A stretch of DNA of 64,000 nucleotides, from contig CAXKVV010000062.1 in the NCBI GenBank assembly GCA_964058805.1, forward strand, positions 186,001 to 250,000, given 5' to 3'. This DNA is from Schoenoplectus triqueter (taxonomy: Eukaryota; Streptophyta; Magnoliopsida; Poales; Cyperaceae). A program made the position numbers and the translations under genes. The notes under the pieces are model-generated. The model worked only from the letters and a program-made list of their open reading frames with translations. It was not told where the DNA came from and did not search any database. Positions 15,199-28,865 of this stretch are shown in pieces; within the stretch, counting starts at the first letter, position 1, and the number at the start of each line of letters is the position of its first letter.

Positions 15199-18100
15199 GT
15201 TGTGTTATGGTTCATCACGAATAGGGATGACAATAAAGTCTATGGTTCGTCCGGCCTACCTGAACCTACCCGACCCGATGGCCGACCCACCCAGCCCGGA
15301 GGTCAAACGGGTAGGGTCGGGTGGTTACGGGTTTAGGGTGTGGCCCGCTCGCCCGATCCATAATATCGATAATATGTAATATGTATTTATATGTGTTATG
15401 TATAATTGTATAATTATATATTAGTAACTTATCAAATTGGATAAAATTAATAATTTAACTAATAGAATGTTCATCTAAATTATTTTTTTTAATTAAATAT
15501 CATAATTTATAAATTGAGTACTTGAGTTGGTTCAAATATTTAATAATTTTTAGACTTAAAAAAATAACTTATAATATGATAGTGTAAATATTTAATAATA
15601 TTTTAGTTTAAATACAATAATCATTGTCTAAAAATATAATGTTAAGAAGAGAAAAATCGTGAACCAAAAAAATATTAATTGATTAGGCAATAATTTAATT
15701 AAAAAATCTAGCAAAAAATATCGTTGACAAAGTCGGGTCGAGGCGGGTACGGGCAGGTAGGCTCGTCAAGTATCATGAGCGAGCCGGGTCATCAATTTTA
15801 GGCCCAGAGGTAAGGGCCGGGTAGGCCGGGTCTAGGATTTTGAAAGACGGACCAGGCTCCGGGTTTAACATAAACCCGGTCCGACCCAGACCATTGCCAT
15901 CCCTAATCACACAATGCACGGTGGGGGTGGTGCATTAGATTTAAATCTCTAATTTCAAATATAGATATGTTCGATCCGAACCATTCAATCTACTCTCCAT
16001 CTAAAAATATATTAGCAAACCAAATTTTATATTTTTTTGGAATTGATTTACTATTTTCTTGGATGAGGAGAAAATCATTATTTTTGGACGAATCATAATT
16101 CTCAGATCAAATAATTTTCTCCCCATCTGAAAATACAGCAAATCAATTGCAAAAAAATAAAAATTGATTTACTAATATATTTTCATATGGAGATTAAATT
16201 GAACGATTTAGATCAGTCATATCTAATTTAAAAATTAGAGATCTGGATCTGATGCACCATAACACAACTATATATATGTATTCTTACGAGTGATAGAAGT
16301 AATTAAAGTTTAGTGATACTTTAAACATACCTCGTTATTATCAAACGAGTCTAGCATCATTTTTATGGTCCTTTCAACCTCGGATGTGGAGTACCTATCA
16401 ACCTACACATATATACATATAAATTATGGTGAAATAAGAAACTGTACACTAGTCTACTGATAAACGTGATAAAAGAAGATCAAACTGTAAGAATATCGAT
16501 AATTCCAAAATATTATTAATCTCAATAACGTTATCGATACACCAATTTTATTTATGACAATAACTTTTATTATGTATGCAACTTGTACAATATTAAGCAT
16601 TTTTATTATTCATCTTAGAATAATAATAATCTGAATAATGAATTACTCATTAATTTAAGTTATAGAATAAAAACACTATATAAAATAAATTACATAATAT
16701 AGCCTAATAATTTACAAAAACTTAATTTCATCAAGTTGGTAACGATCGATGATGATATTTATATAATTAGGGGCGGAGACATGCATATGGACCTTCTATT
16801 TGTCTGCTTTTTATTCAAGAAAAAAAATGTAAAAATATGAATAGATTAAAAATATCGTTAAATTATGCTCCATCCTGAAAATTTTGTCCAACCCCGTTTC
16901 ATATCCTGGCTCTGCCCCTCATATTGTGGGAGGGGATCACTTGACACCCTTATTTTGAATACCTTAAGAGTGAATTTCAAATCCTAAAAAAAGAAAAAAA
17001 AATCTACAAACTTATTCATAAACTTAACTTATAGATTGATTATATTTTAAATAATTTGAGTGTTATTTGATGTTCTATCATAGGACATCAAAATTATATG
17101 ACCATTGCAAATTTCATGCAATTTGACGGTCCTTTCATATTCTATATCAAAGGGCATCAAAATTGTTAACTACTGCAACAGTCTAAATTTAGTGAATTTT
17201 GGTGAAATATCAAATGACACTCAAATTACATAAAATTTGAAACATAATCAATTTATAAGTTTAAGAGTACATTTTTTAATTTTTTATTTCTTTGAGATTA
17301 ATTTTTTATAAGACTGTCAAAATATTAAGTGGTTGTCAAGGATTTCTTGGCTATCTGTATTGTTTACTTTCACCATGCATTCAATCCTTCAATTCATGAG
17401 ATAAATTGGAAGGTTGTCTAAACAACAAAAAAATATATTATGAATATAATATTATTGATATAGCCATCGATATGAGCTTTATTATACACATTAAATGTGA
17501 GTTGTCATGCATCTTAATTACTTTATTATGCAACATATTTTGTATAGCATTTTCTTTTATTCAACATAAGTATCGTTATTATGCATAATAACTTATTTAT
17601 GTTGAATAGTAGTAGTATTGTACAAAGTGAGTTTGCATAACAAAGTCAATTAATAACATGCATAACAACTCATTTAAAGCCTGTATCATCGATGATATTC
17701 AAAATTGTATCCCTACATCAACTCCCAAACTAATAAATATTCGTACTTCGACGTATGTATGGATTTCCAACGGTGATTAGGATATGAAAGTTGCAATAAA
17801 ATTAACTTCAAGCCCAATCAACGGAATATATTTATATTTCCAAGAACAATTGGTGATTAGGATATTTTTATGCATCTATATAGAAATGTGCTAACATTTT
17901 CAATCAGCTCATGAATTACATGTAGAAGCAAACCTGGATATTGTGTGCCTCTTCTTCGGCATGTTTTCTGAGATAAGTACTGAGATTATAAGTGAAAGAC
18001 TCCTTCCAAATAGGAAATTCCACTCTATAGTCTTCGAACGGGTACCATTGTAGATCTGGAAAAAAAATCAAGGTAATTAGCGATATTGTAAGAAAGATAA

Positions 18101-21100
18101 AGTACAAATGCAGACCTCCTCTTGATTTTGATTGTATGTTAATAATATATTTTTTTTTAAAATAGGAAATTATTTATCTTATATATAGATTTATGAATAA
18201 AGCTAGCGTGAGCTAGCTTAAGTTCACAAAGTCTTTTTATGAGTTTAATTCAGAAAATATAACAAATGATCATCTCTAAATTTTAATTTATGTTGTTTAA
18301 TGAATTCTTTATACAAAAATATTATGGGACAATTATTTTCTATTTTCTGAACTTTTAAGTATTTATTTTAGATTTTTAAAAATGATTCTAAAATACTAAT
18401 AAAATATTTAATATTTATATATGAAAGTTGGTCACCTTAAAAAATATATATTTAACATATATACTTCAAAATAAAAAAAAATTATCACATAAGATTTTTA
18501 TATATCGAATTTATTGAGCAACACAAATCAAAATTTAAAAATAATTTGACAGATTTTTGAGTTAAGCTCACGAAAAACCATCCGAGCTTAAGCTCATACT
18601 AGCTTTACTCATAGATTTATTATTTTCAGTAATATATGTGTCATTTAATTAGTTGATAATCCACCACCAATGGTCATTGAGTAATTTATACTGTAATTTA
18701 ACTTAACTTTTATTGTCCTAGATGGAATATACATCAAAGAAAACTTTTACGAAATGAAATTTAAAATTGAACGAATCTAAAGGTACAAAAGTACTCTTTA
18801 AACTATTTTTTATTTTGAGTTTAATTAATTTATCTGTCAAATCATTTCAAATACTGTACAAATTTGACCGTCATCAATGAAATATGAAATGATACTCAAA
18901 AGTTTGAAATTGTTTATATATAGTTTATATACATTTTTTTCTACTTTTGAAAACTTACCTGCACCAATAGGTGTATTATCTGTGAAGCGTCTCAGGTAGG
19001 TTTTTATAACTTCTTCTATTGCATTTTTATCCTGCTTAGCATGCTCCTTCAACTCAAGACCGATATTTGATTTTGCCGAGGAAAGTATTATATTTTCCAA
19101 GTCTTTCATCCTATCGTCAAGCCCCTTTTGAAACCACTGAGAGCAAGGATCAGGGAAATTGATAAAAGTTAATTAGTTAATCTACGATAATCATCTGATT
19201 AAAAAAATAGGCTACGCTCAAGATACAGAAACAATTGGGACAATACAGACAACTGAAACCACTGCATGATGTACATACAATTAAGATGACTGAGACAAGG
19301 ATTAGAATAGATTATTAGACACTGCAAATTTTGACATAAACATGCCAGATCCCCAGAAACAGTCCGGTGAATAAGAGAGTGGCGTTTTTACTTTTCAACA
19401 CAAGATAGTGTTGGAACTACAAGTTGACACGTGTAGTTCGTGTCACATTGGTTCCAGAGGACAAAATCAAGAAAGGTATCCAGGATTGATTCTTGATGGA
19501 TTGGAGATCACTCTAATTAATTTGTTGCTTGCTAATATCGGCGGTATTACCATGTTTAATGTATTGAGTGATTTCATACTACAATTGTGTGTTATGTTCT
19601 AAATAGTGGAAAGATGCGCAGATTATAAAAAGAGAACTCTTGCGTAGAGAGCTAAGAAAAAAAAGGGAAAAACAAAGAAAATACAATTCACACAGAAAAA
19701 AGAGGAAAAAAAGAAAATACAATTCTGTGTGTGAGTTGTAATCGAATTCTTATAATGAAATAAAAAGCATGTGTGTATTTATCCGTGGAGTGCACTATAG
19801 GCGATGCCACGTTAAACTCTCTGTGTTTGTTTGATCTATTCTCTGTGTTGCTGTAATTTTGTCATGGTATCAGAGCAGGAATTCTAGACCATTTTATCAC
19901 TTCAATCATGGCCGACAAGTCATCTGAAAAACCTGAAGTTGGGGAGGCGTCGAAAAATGCCGCTCTCCTAGAAAAATTAACTCAACTCCTGCTACAACAC
20001 TCATCTCCTAACATGACTCCAACCGAAGGTTCTGCACCACCCATCTCTGTGAAACTGTATGGTGCCAATTATAGTCTGCGATCTCAAGTGGTAGAGATGC
20101 ACATCAAAGGACGAGATAAATTGAGACACATCACCGGCTTTTCAGACCGACCGTTGCAAATAGATGTCTCATTTCGTAAGTGGAGTATTGATGATTCAGT
20201 TGTGAAAGGTTGACACATTAATTCACTGGAGCCATGACTAATTGGCAATTTCATCAGTTTGCCGACTGCAAAAGAGGTTTGGGATGCAATAGCTACTACA
20301 TGCTTTGACGACAGTGATGCATCTCTTGTGTATTATGTAAATAAGAGAGTTGCAAAACTCAAGCAAGAGGGATGACTAGTTGAAGGATACTACAGCAAAT
20401 TGCAAATCTTGTGATAAGAGAGATTTTCAATGGCCTAATCCGATGGAGTACTCTACTGACATCGAGAAATTCAACTCCTATGTTCAAGAGAGTAGAGTTT
20501 ATATCTTTCTAGACAAACTGGACGACCATCTCGACAATGTGAGAGTGGATGTGCTTTAGATGCAAACTTTTCCCACTGTTGAACAAGCATTTGCCCGAGT
20601 TCGAAGGGAAGAAATGCGCCAGATTGTGATGATGAAAGGAGACGAGGTGGGCAACATTTCAGTGGCATTAGTTTCTCATAGATTCAGATCAACAGAGATA
20701 AATTTTACTCAAACCAAAATTGGACCCCAAAACAAACATAAAATGCACTCACTGTGGGGGTTCAGAACATACCAGAGAAAACTACTATAAGTTAGTAGGA
20801 TATCCCGATTAGTGGAAGAAGCAGGAAAAGAAGAAACAAGATGGTCAAAAGGGATGTACGACTATCATGATGTCTGCACTAGTAGATCCAAACCAGAGTG
20901 ACATAGGCTCGACTGTGCATGGTCAGAACAGCGATACTGGTACTGTTGTTGTCAGTCCTAACAGTATTGCTGCTGATTCACATAGTGGAGCTGCGCACTC
21001 CATGTCATTTGTGCTTCAGAGACCCGAGATCTTGAGCTCTAATCCTGGTATGATAGGTAAATCAGCAGCCCAAGATAAAATTTAATTTTCTGAAGATAGT

Positions 21101-24100
21101 TATGAATTTCAAATTTCAAAAACATGGGTAATAAACTCTGGAGCAATTGACTATATGATATTTTTTGAGAAATACCTTGTACACATTACTGGATCTAGAA
21201 AGAATGAGGTATTAATTGCTAATGGATTTCTTATCCAGTAGAAGGAATTGGAGATGTACACATTTCTTCCAATACATCTCTTAAGAATACCCTACTAGTT
21301 TCATCACTGTCTACAAGACTGATATCGATGAATTAGATCACAAAAGACTTAAATTGTGCCATCTTACTATTTCTTGAATACTGTATCTTCTAGGATGTTA
21401 TGAAGAGAGAGATTATTAGACGTGATACTAAGCAGGGAGGATTGTATTACTTGGATAACTCAAGAGTGGGACATACATGCATTGCAAGAAGTGAGTCTGA
21501 CAACTTGAAAAATAAAATTTGATTGTGGCATAGGCGACTTGGATATCCATCATTTGTGTATATGAGAAAATTATCTCCTATGTTATTTTTGGATTTAAAT
21601 AATGAATAATTTGTCTATGAGACGTGTATTAAGACCAAGAGCCATCGTGCAACCTATCTAGATAGTTTGAATAAAAGTACTGTTCCCTTTCATTTAATTC
21701 ATACTTATGTTTGGGGTCTATGTCCAGTTGTGTCTAAATTCGGCTGTAGGTGATTTATCCTTTTCACTGATGATTGTACTTGTATGACATGACTTTATCT
21801 CCTTAAATCCAAAGATGGAGTACCAAACGTGTTCAAAAGTTTTTACAAAATGGTAAAAACATAATTCGAGAAACAATAATGATGATAAGAAGTGATAATG
21901 GTTGAGAGTATGTTAACAACAATTTATAAGATATCTTTACAGATAAGGGTATAATACACCAAACATCATGTATAGGAATACCCCAACAAAATGGGACTGC
22001 ATAACAAAAAAATAGACATATTTTCGAAGTTGCTAGCTCACTTCTATTTGAAAATGATGTACCTTATTTTTTTTGGGACAATGTTGTTTCCACTACCGTA
22101 TATTTGATCAATCATACTCCTACAAAATCCAATCAATTCAAAACCTCATTACAACAGTTAGCCGATCATGTCAACATCCCGTCGATCCTAGACATGCCCC
22201 CAAAAATATTTGGATGTACAGTGTATGTTTATGTTCAAAAGACCAATCGGTCCAAAGTAGAATCTTGTGATGAAAAGTGTATATTTTTTGGGTTTCGAAA
22301 CATAACAAAAAGGATATAAGTGTTATAATCTTTTCACATGAAACTTTTTATACAACAATGGATGTAACTTTTATTAAAACTAAGCCTTATTTTAATAAAC
22401 ACTAAGTTTCAGTTCAGGGGAAACAACATATGAACCCGAACTACTGTTTAGTGAGTTAGTAGGTCATCAACAGGTGAGCTCAGTTACAAATCAAACCCAG
22501 TTAGAGCGCACCTAGCTGAAATAGAATCAAATCTAGCAGAGAATCAAAACAGAGCCGAACCAGAGAGGATTCATACTGAAACCAAAACAAAAACTAAACT
22601 TCAGAGTTCAGTTCACTCAGAAACATAACTGAAACAGACAAGAGTGTGGAGTCTTCTGGGTCAACATTTGGATTGAAATGGATATGGGTAACACAAAATT
22701 AATATTACCTGAACCGCAACTACATGGCCTAGAATTATCTGAAGGTACTCCTGAAGTAAATCCATAAAATTCAATTTCTAATATTCAATATAGGTTACCA
22801 CCAAGGACCAACAGGGGTAAACCACCAAAACTGTACTTTGATGAAATTAGAACAAATAATGAGAAAAATTATCCCATTGTAAATTATACAACAAATGACC
22901 GACTCTCTGAACCCTTGAAATGTTTTGCTCAAAATAGATAGAAGCAATGGAAGTAGAAGTGGATGCACTAAGAAAAAAATAAACTTGGAAAATAGTGGAT
23001 TTACCCTAGGGAAAGAAAATAGTTGGATGTAAATGGGTATATTCTATAAAGTACAATGTTGGGGAAAAAATTGAAAGATATAAAACACAACTCGTGCCAA
23101 AGGATATATTCAATATGGAATTATTTTTCAAGAAACTTTTTCATCAGTTGCTAAACTAAATACTGTGCGAGTTCTCTTATCTCTTGTAATAAATTTAGAT
23201 TGGCCTTTATAACAATTTGATGTGGAGAATGTATTTTTACATGGTGATCTGAAAGAAGAAATTTACATGGGCCTTCCACATGGATATTAAGGTTCAGACA
23301 CAAACCAAAAAGTGTGAAAATTAGAAAGATCCTTCTATGATTTGAAACAACCCCTCGAGCATGGTTTGGTAGGTTTTGCAATGCAATGAAGGGTAAAAGT
23401 ATGAACAAAGCAATTGTGACCACACTTAATTTTTAGACGAAACCAGGACAAAACAATTGTGCTAATTATATATGTAGATGATATGATTATTGCAGGGAAT
23501 GATCATGAGGAGATAAATTGCTAGAGACCAAGCTATCTAAAGAATTTAAAATGAAAGATTTGGGTGACTAAAAATATTTTTAGGGATTGAAGTAACTCAG
23601 AGTAACAAAGGTATTTTTTGATCTCAAAAGAACTATATCCTAGATAAACTTGCTGAAGTAGGAATGCTAGAGTGCAAACTAGCTGACACACCAATGATCC
23701 AAAATCACAAGTTGGGGATAGATCCCGATCAGAGTCCAACCAACAGAGAAATATACTAAAGATTAGTAGGAAAATTGATTTATTTATCTCATACTAGACC
23801 TGACATTGCTTATGCAATGAGTGTTGTCAGTCAATTCATGCATTCTCCGAGTGAAGAACATATGGATGTTGTAATGGGAATTCTCACGTACCTAAAAGGT
23901 GCCCTCGGAAAAGGGATATTGTTTAAAAAATATGGGCACCTCAAAATAGAAGGATATGCTGATGTAGATTGGGTTGGAAGTGTGAGTGCCCAAAAGTCAA
24001 CTACAGGCTACTTCATGTTTGTGGGTGAAAATCTAGTTACTTGGAGAAGTAAGAAGCAAAATATGGTAACCGTATCCATTGTAAAAGCAAAATTTTGAGG

Positions 24101-27100
24101 AGTTGTCAAAGATATTTGTGAATTATTGTGGTTACAAAGACTCTTGACCGAACTTGATTTTGAACCAACCAATGAAATGAAATTATTTTATGATAACAAG
24201 GCGGTGATAGACATTTTCCATAACCTGGTACAATATAATAGAACAAAACACATTGAAGTAGATAAATACTTCATCAGAGAGAAGATAGACTCAAAGATTA
24301 TTGAAATTTCTTTTATAGGATCAGATGAACAGTTAGCGGACATGTTAACCAAAGTCGTTTCAAGTAAGGTGTTTAATGAGTCTATTATGAAACTGGGTAT
24401 GAATGATATTTACGTGACAACTTGAGGGGGAATGTTAGAACTATAAGTTGACACGTGTAGTTCGTGTCACATTAAATCTAGAGGACACAATCAAGAAAGG
24501 TATCCTAGATTGATTCTTGATGGATTGGAAATCATTCTAATTAATTTGTTGCTAGGTAATATCGATGGTAAGTATCATGTTTAATGTATTGAGTGATTTG
24601 ATACTATAATTGTGTGCTATTTCCTAAATAGTAGAAAGGTGCGCAGATTATAAAAAGAGGACTCTTGTGTAGAGAGCTAAGAAAAAAGAGAGAAAAAAAA
24701 TAAAATATAATTATGTGTGTGAGTTGTAATCGAATTCTTATAATGAAACAAAAAGTGTGTGTATTGATCTCTAGAGTGCGCTATAGGAGATACAACGTTA
24801 AACTCTTTGTGTTAGTTCGATCTATTATCTGTGATGCTTTAATATTTTCAGATATGTTGAAATTTGAACTTAATTTATATAATAAAGTTAAATATATTCA
24901 GAATATACACTATGACAGAAATGACTTTAGATAATGCCCATTTAACAACGATTATATGTTAATTTCATTGTTAAAATGGCTCAATGCATTATTGAAATAT
25001 TAAAAAACTTCTTTAAAAATGATATTTAATAAAAAAAATATTATTAAAATAGAATCCTAGAACATCAAAAAATAACACACTCATTTAGCAACGGTTCATT
25101 AAAGGAACCGTTGTAAAACATACCGTTTAGCAACGGTTTGAAGCCCAAAACTATTGTTAAAGATAATATTTAACAATGGTTTCTTTAACAAACAATTGCT
25201 AAATGGGTGTGCTGCTTTTTGGCTCTGACATATTCATCTCCACCAATAGCATTTACTCATCCGGATTGCTATATTATTTTCTCACTATTTGTTCATCCAA
25301 ATTCAACGATCCAAAAACTAAATTTTAAAAAGTAAAATCTTACGGATATCATCTCCTTTATCATTTGTTTCATATATAAAAGAGAGATGAGAGACGAAAA
25401 AACAGAAGAAATAAAAATAAAAATCTGAACATCTCAATTTCAAACGGTCATAACTTTTGATAAAAAAAATCTAATTGAGGTGTTCTACGCGGCCATAGAA
25501 AGTTTACGATAAGATCTATAGGGTTAATGGCCTACGTCGTTATTGTCTTATGCCCATATGATAATTTTCAGGGAAAAAAACCTCATCTTGATCCTTAAAA
25601 ACGCATTTGAAGATTCAAGATCTGTTTTTTCAGTTTTTTTTGGATTTTTTTGAGAAATTGTATAGATTTTCATATTATTTTATAAATAAGTTGTATTGTT
25701 CAGTAAATATTTTTTTCATTGGATGAATAATTAAATTTCTTTCATATGTTTGTTCTAATAGTTCTTATATATTCATCTATCTTCATTTCATATTGTCATT
25801 AACTATTTGTTCTTAGTTAAAGAAACATAAAATTTGAAAAAAAAATTAAAATGAGCTTTAGCAATGGTTCTGGCAAAGAACCATTATTAAATGAGTTTTT
25901 AACAACAATTATGAGTGCAAAATCGTTATTAAATATCCTTTTAACAATGGTTATTTATCAGAATCATTGCTAAAGTCCATTTTAAAAAATAAATTCAGAA
26001 CACGTATGATTTGACAATAGTTATTTAGAATATTTTCTAACACCTTTTTTAATAACGATTCAATAACCGTTGTTAAACTTAGTCAATAAACAAACTTTTT
26101 TTTGAGAAAAATTAATAAGCAAAATTGAAAGGACGAAAGTGGATTCAAGTGAATAAATTATGATTTTAAAACTCTTGAAATCTAGTTTTTAACGATTTTC
26201 TAGATCACAGATCAGTGGTCGCTTGTACTTCCACGACATAAATTAAATTTGGGACTTTGCATCATATTTTTTGTAGGAAAATAAATAAATAAAAGAAACA
26301 CATGTCCAAAAAAATTCCAATAAAACTAATAAAGGTGGAGGGGAGGAAGAGAACTCAACGTTAATTTTTGAGCAAAGGACGTCAAGCACCGCCCTTAACG
26401 ATGGGAAGCCCACCATCGTGAAGAGGAGAGTGAGGTGAAGACATTGGTGTGCATGATTTTTGGTAAGTCGTGAGCAAAACCCATTTTTCTCTTTTTGTGT
26501 GAATTTCGGCCAAAAATGATGAAACTACTTCCGGCCATCGAAGCTTTGGTTTGTGACCCTCATTACACTCCTTGCACCACTACAAATTTATTGGTACCTT
26601 TGATTTTGAGTTTCGGCATCGAAAATGGTTGTACGGCCAGCACTGATGGCGGTTTTGATTAAACCCGTGAAAACCACGGTTTGCTACCCCAATTGAACAA
26701 ATTGAATCCCTATTATACCTCTCCTGGTCAAGTAGATCCCAATGGCATGGTTAATTTGTGCATGCATGGCTGAAATTGGGGTTGGGAAGGAATTTGGTGC
26801 GGTTTAGGGCTTTTCTCGTGAATTTAAAGTTTTTCAGGGTAATTTTGTAAAGTTTCTACCACCAGAAATATTAGTTAAGGGTTCCTACTTCAAGGGATAA
26901 AATTAGAAAAGTCCAGGGGCTCCCAAGTAATGATACAATTTTAAAACCGGGGCGGGTTCGAACTGGGTTTGGATCTGGTGTAGGGAACCCAACCCAGTTG
27001 GTTTAATTAATTTCAGTTTGCATGGTAGATATAATCAGTGTGTGTTTTCTTCTCCATAGTTTTCATGAATTTTATTTTGTTTTGTGGGGAGTTAGAAAGA

Positions 27101-28788
27101 GAACTCACGGATAGGAGCGTGTTCTCCAGCTGGGCCTTCTCTGCATTCCTTACATCAATATCACATGATGCGGTTTCCTCATCGTACCTTTGTTGTATAT
27201 ATGACAGAATTTTAATAACAATTTTTATAAGTGCCGTTGGAGTAAACATTTGAATCATGGTATATATATGACATATAAGCATATAAATTCCATTTTAATA
27301 ATAAAGAGTTTATGCTAAAATGCAAAAATTCTTATACATGCCCAGATTATTTAAAGGGGATAAATTGCTATGGAATAACAACATAGAACAAGTAGCTACT
27401 GTCAATCCATCGGAAGTATTTTCATACATATATCTTCGAAGTTATTAAAAATTAACTTAATATATCGTGAAACAAGTAACAAATATACAATCACATTTTG
27501 AACGTCTTTTCTGATATTAAATATTTAGTATACTTAATTGTTTAATTATTTTATTAGATATAATTAATTCTTTCTGTTTACTATCAACAGTGTTTGTGCA
27601 TTGTATAAGATTTTCTTTTTTTTTTCGTTGACATTTAGGGGTGCTAATTAACAACTTTGGGGAAATTGAAGTATTAGGTTAGTGCGAAATATTACATTTG
27701 AATTAGTTCAATTAATTTAAGCAAAATATTTGAAAGATACCGCTGTTGATATATCTTTAGTACCGATTTTATTATTCAAGTTAAATGAGTTATTGTTCAT
27801 ATTAATAACTTTATGATATAACCTGTTCATATCTTCAGCCCACATTTCATTAAACTCTGCAGGGAACTTCTTTGCAGGAATGGATAAATCATTCACCCTA
27901 TGCGCCTGCGATATTAATGCATATATATAGCGATTAGAAAATATTCTAACAGTTAGTAATGGTGTTTAGTATTCTATTTTAGAAGAAGAAACATTAAGTC
28001 ATTTTTAATGAAATTTAAAGCATCAAATATTTTTTGAATCAAATAGTAAAATATGTTATATTTATTTTCAATAAAAGGGGTGTCAAAATTTTGACCCGAT
28101 CCAACCGGAACTTGACTCGACTCAAAATGATTTGAAAATAAATGGGTTATATTAATGATAACCTGACTCGATCCATTAATACCTCTAATTAATATTATAT
28201 AATAATAAAACATAATCATATTATAAGATACAATTAAATTTGTGTAATTTTATTATTTTAATATATTATTAATACTACTAAGTGAATAATTTTAAATTTA
28301 ATAAAGTGTTTGAAAATTTTAGAGGCATCTATATATGTTTATACAATTATTATTAGTTGTAACAATACAAGTATCATTAACAATATTATAAAAAAATACA
28401 ATTAGTATAATAATAAAAGTGCCATAATAATTAATATTAATATTTATAATAATATTATATTATTAATGTCATGTCAATTATATTATTATTTAAAATTATT
28501 ATGCTTATTGTAGGAAGAATACAATCATAATGTAAAGTAACTGAATAATGGACAAATTAAGAGAAAATATGAATAAAATACTTGTAAAGTAATAAAATGA
28601 AAGAAACTGAGCTCTCTTGCGGAATATATTTTCTTCCTTAATTCTGCTTCCATTTATTACCAACCATCCCCAAGAAAATAGAATTAACAGCATCATGAAG
28701 TGATAGTTCTGACATACCTTTTCTTGCTCAAATGAATCTAGAATCTCTTTCTTAATCTTTTTGCACTTGAATGTAGACCTCTCAACCT

Positions 28789-28865
<77 letters not shown>

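Larger units (their letters stand above)
19409..24850 (+). mobile_element. Degenerate Ty1/Copia LTR retrotransposon
   Basis: 5' and 3' LTRs of about 456 and 418 bp begin TGTT(G/A)GAACTA and end in CA. The primer site TGGTATCAGAGCAGG follows the 5' LTR at 19865 (initiator Met-tRNA type) and a purine tract TTGAGGGGGAA precedes the 3' LTR. Flanks GATAG and GATAT differ at one base. By eye the LTRs agree at about nine positions in ten, so the insertion is old. Gag, integrase, reverse transcriptase and RNase H remnants are in Copia order. It lies in intron C2-D2, antisense to the host gene. Confidence 0.95.
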
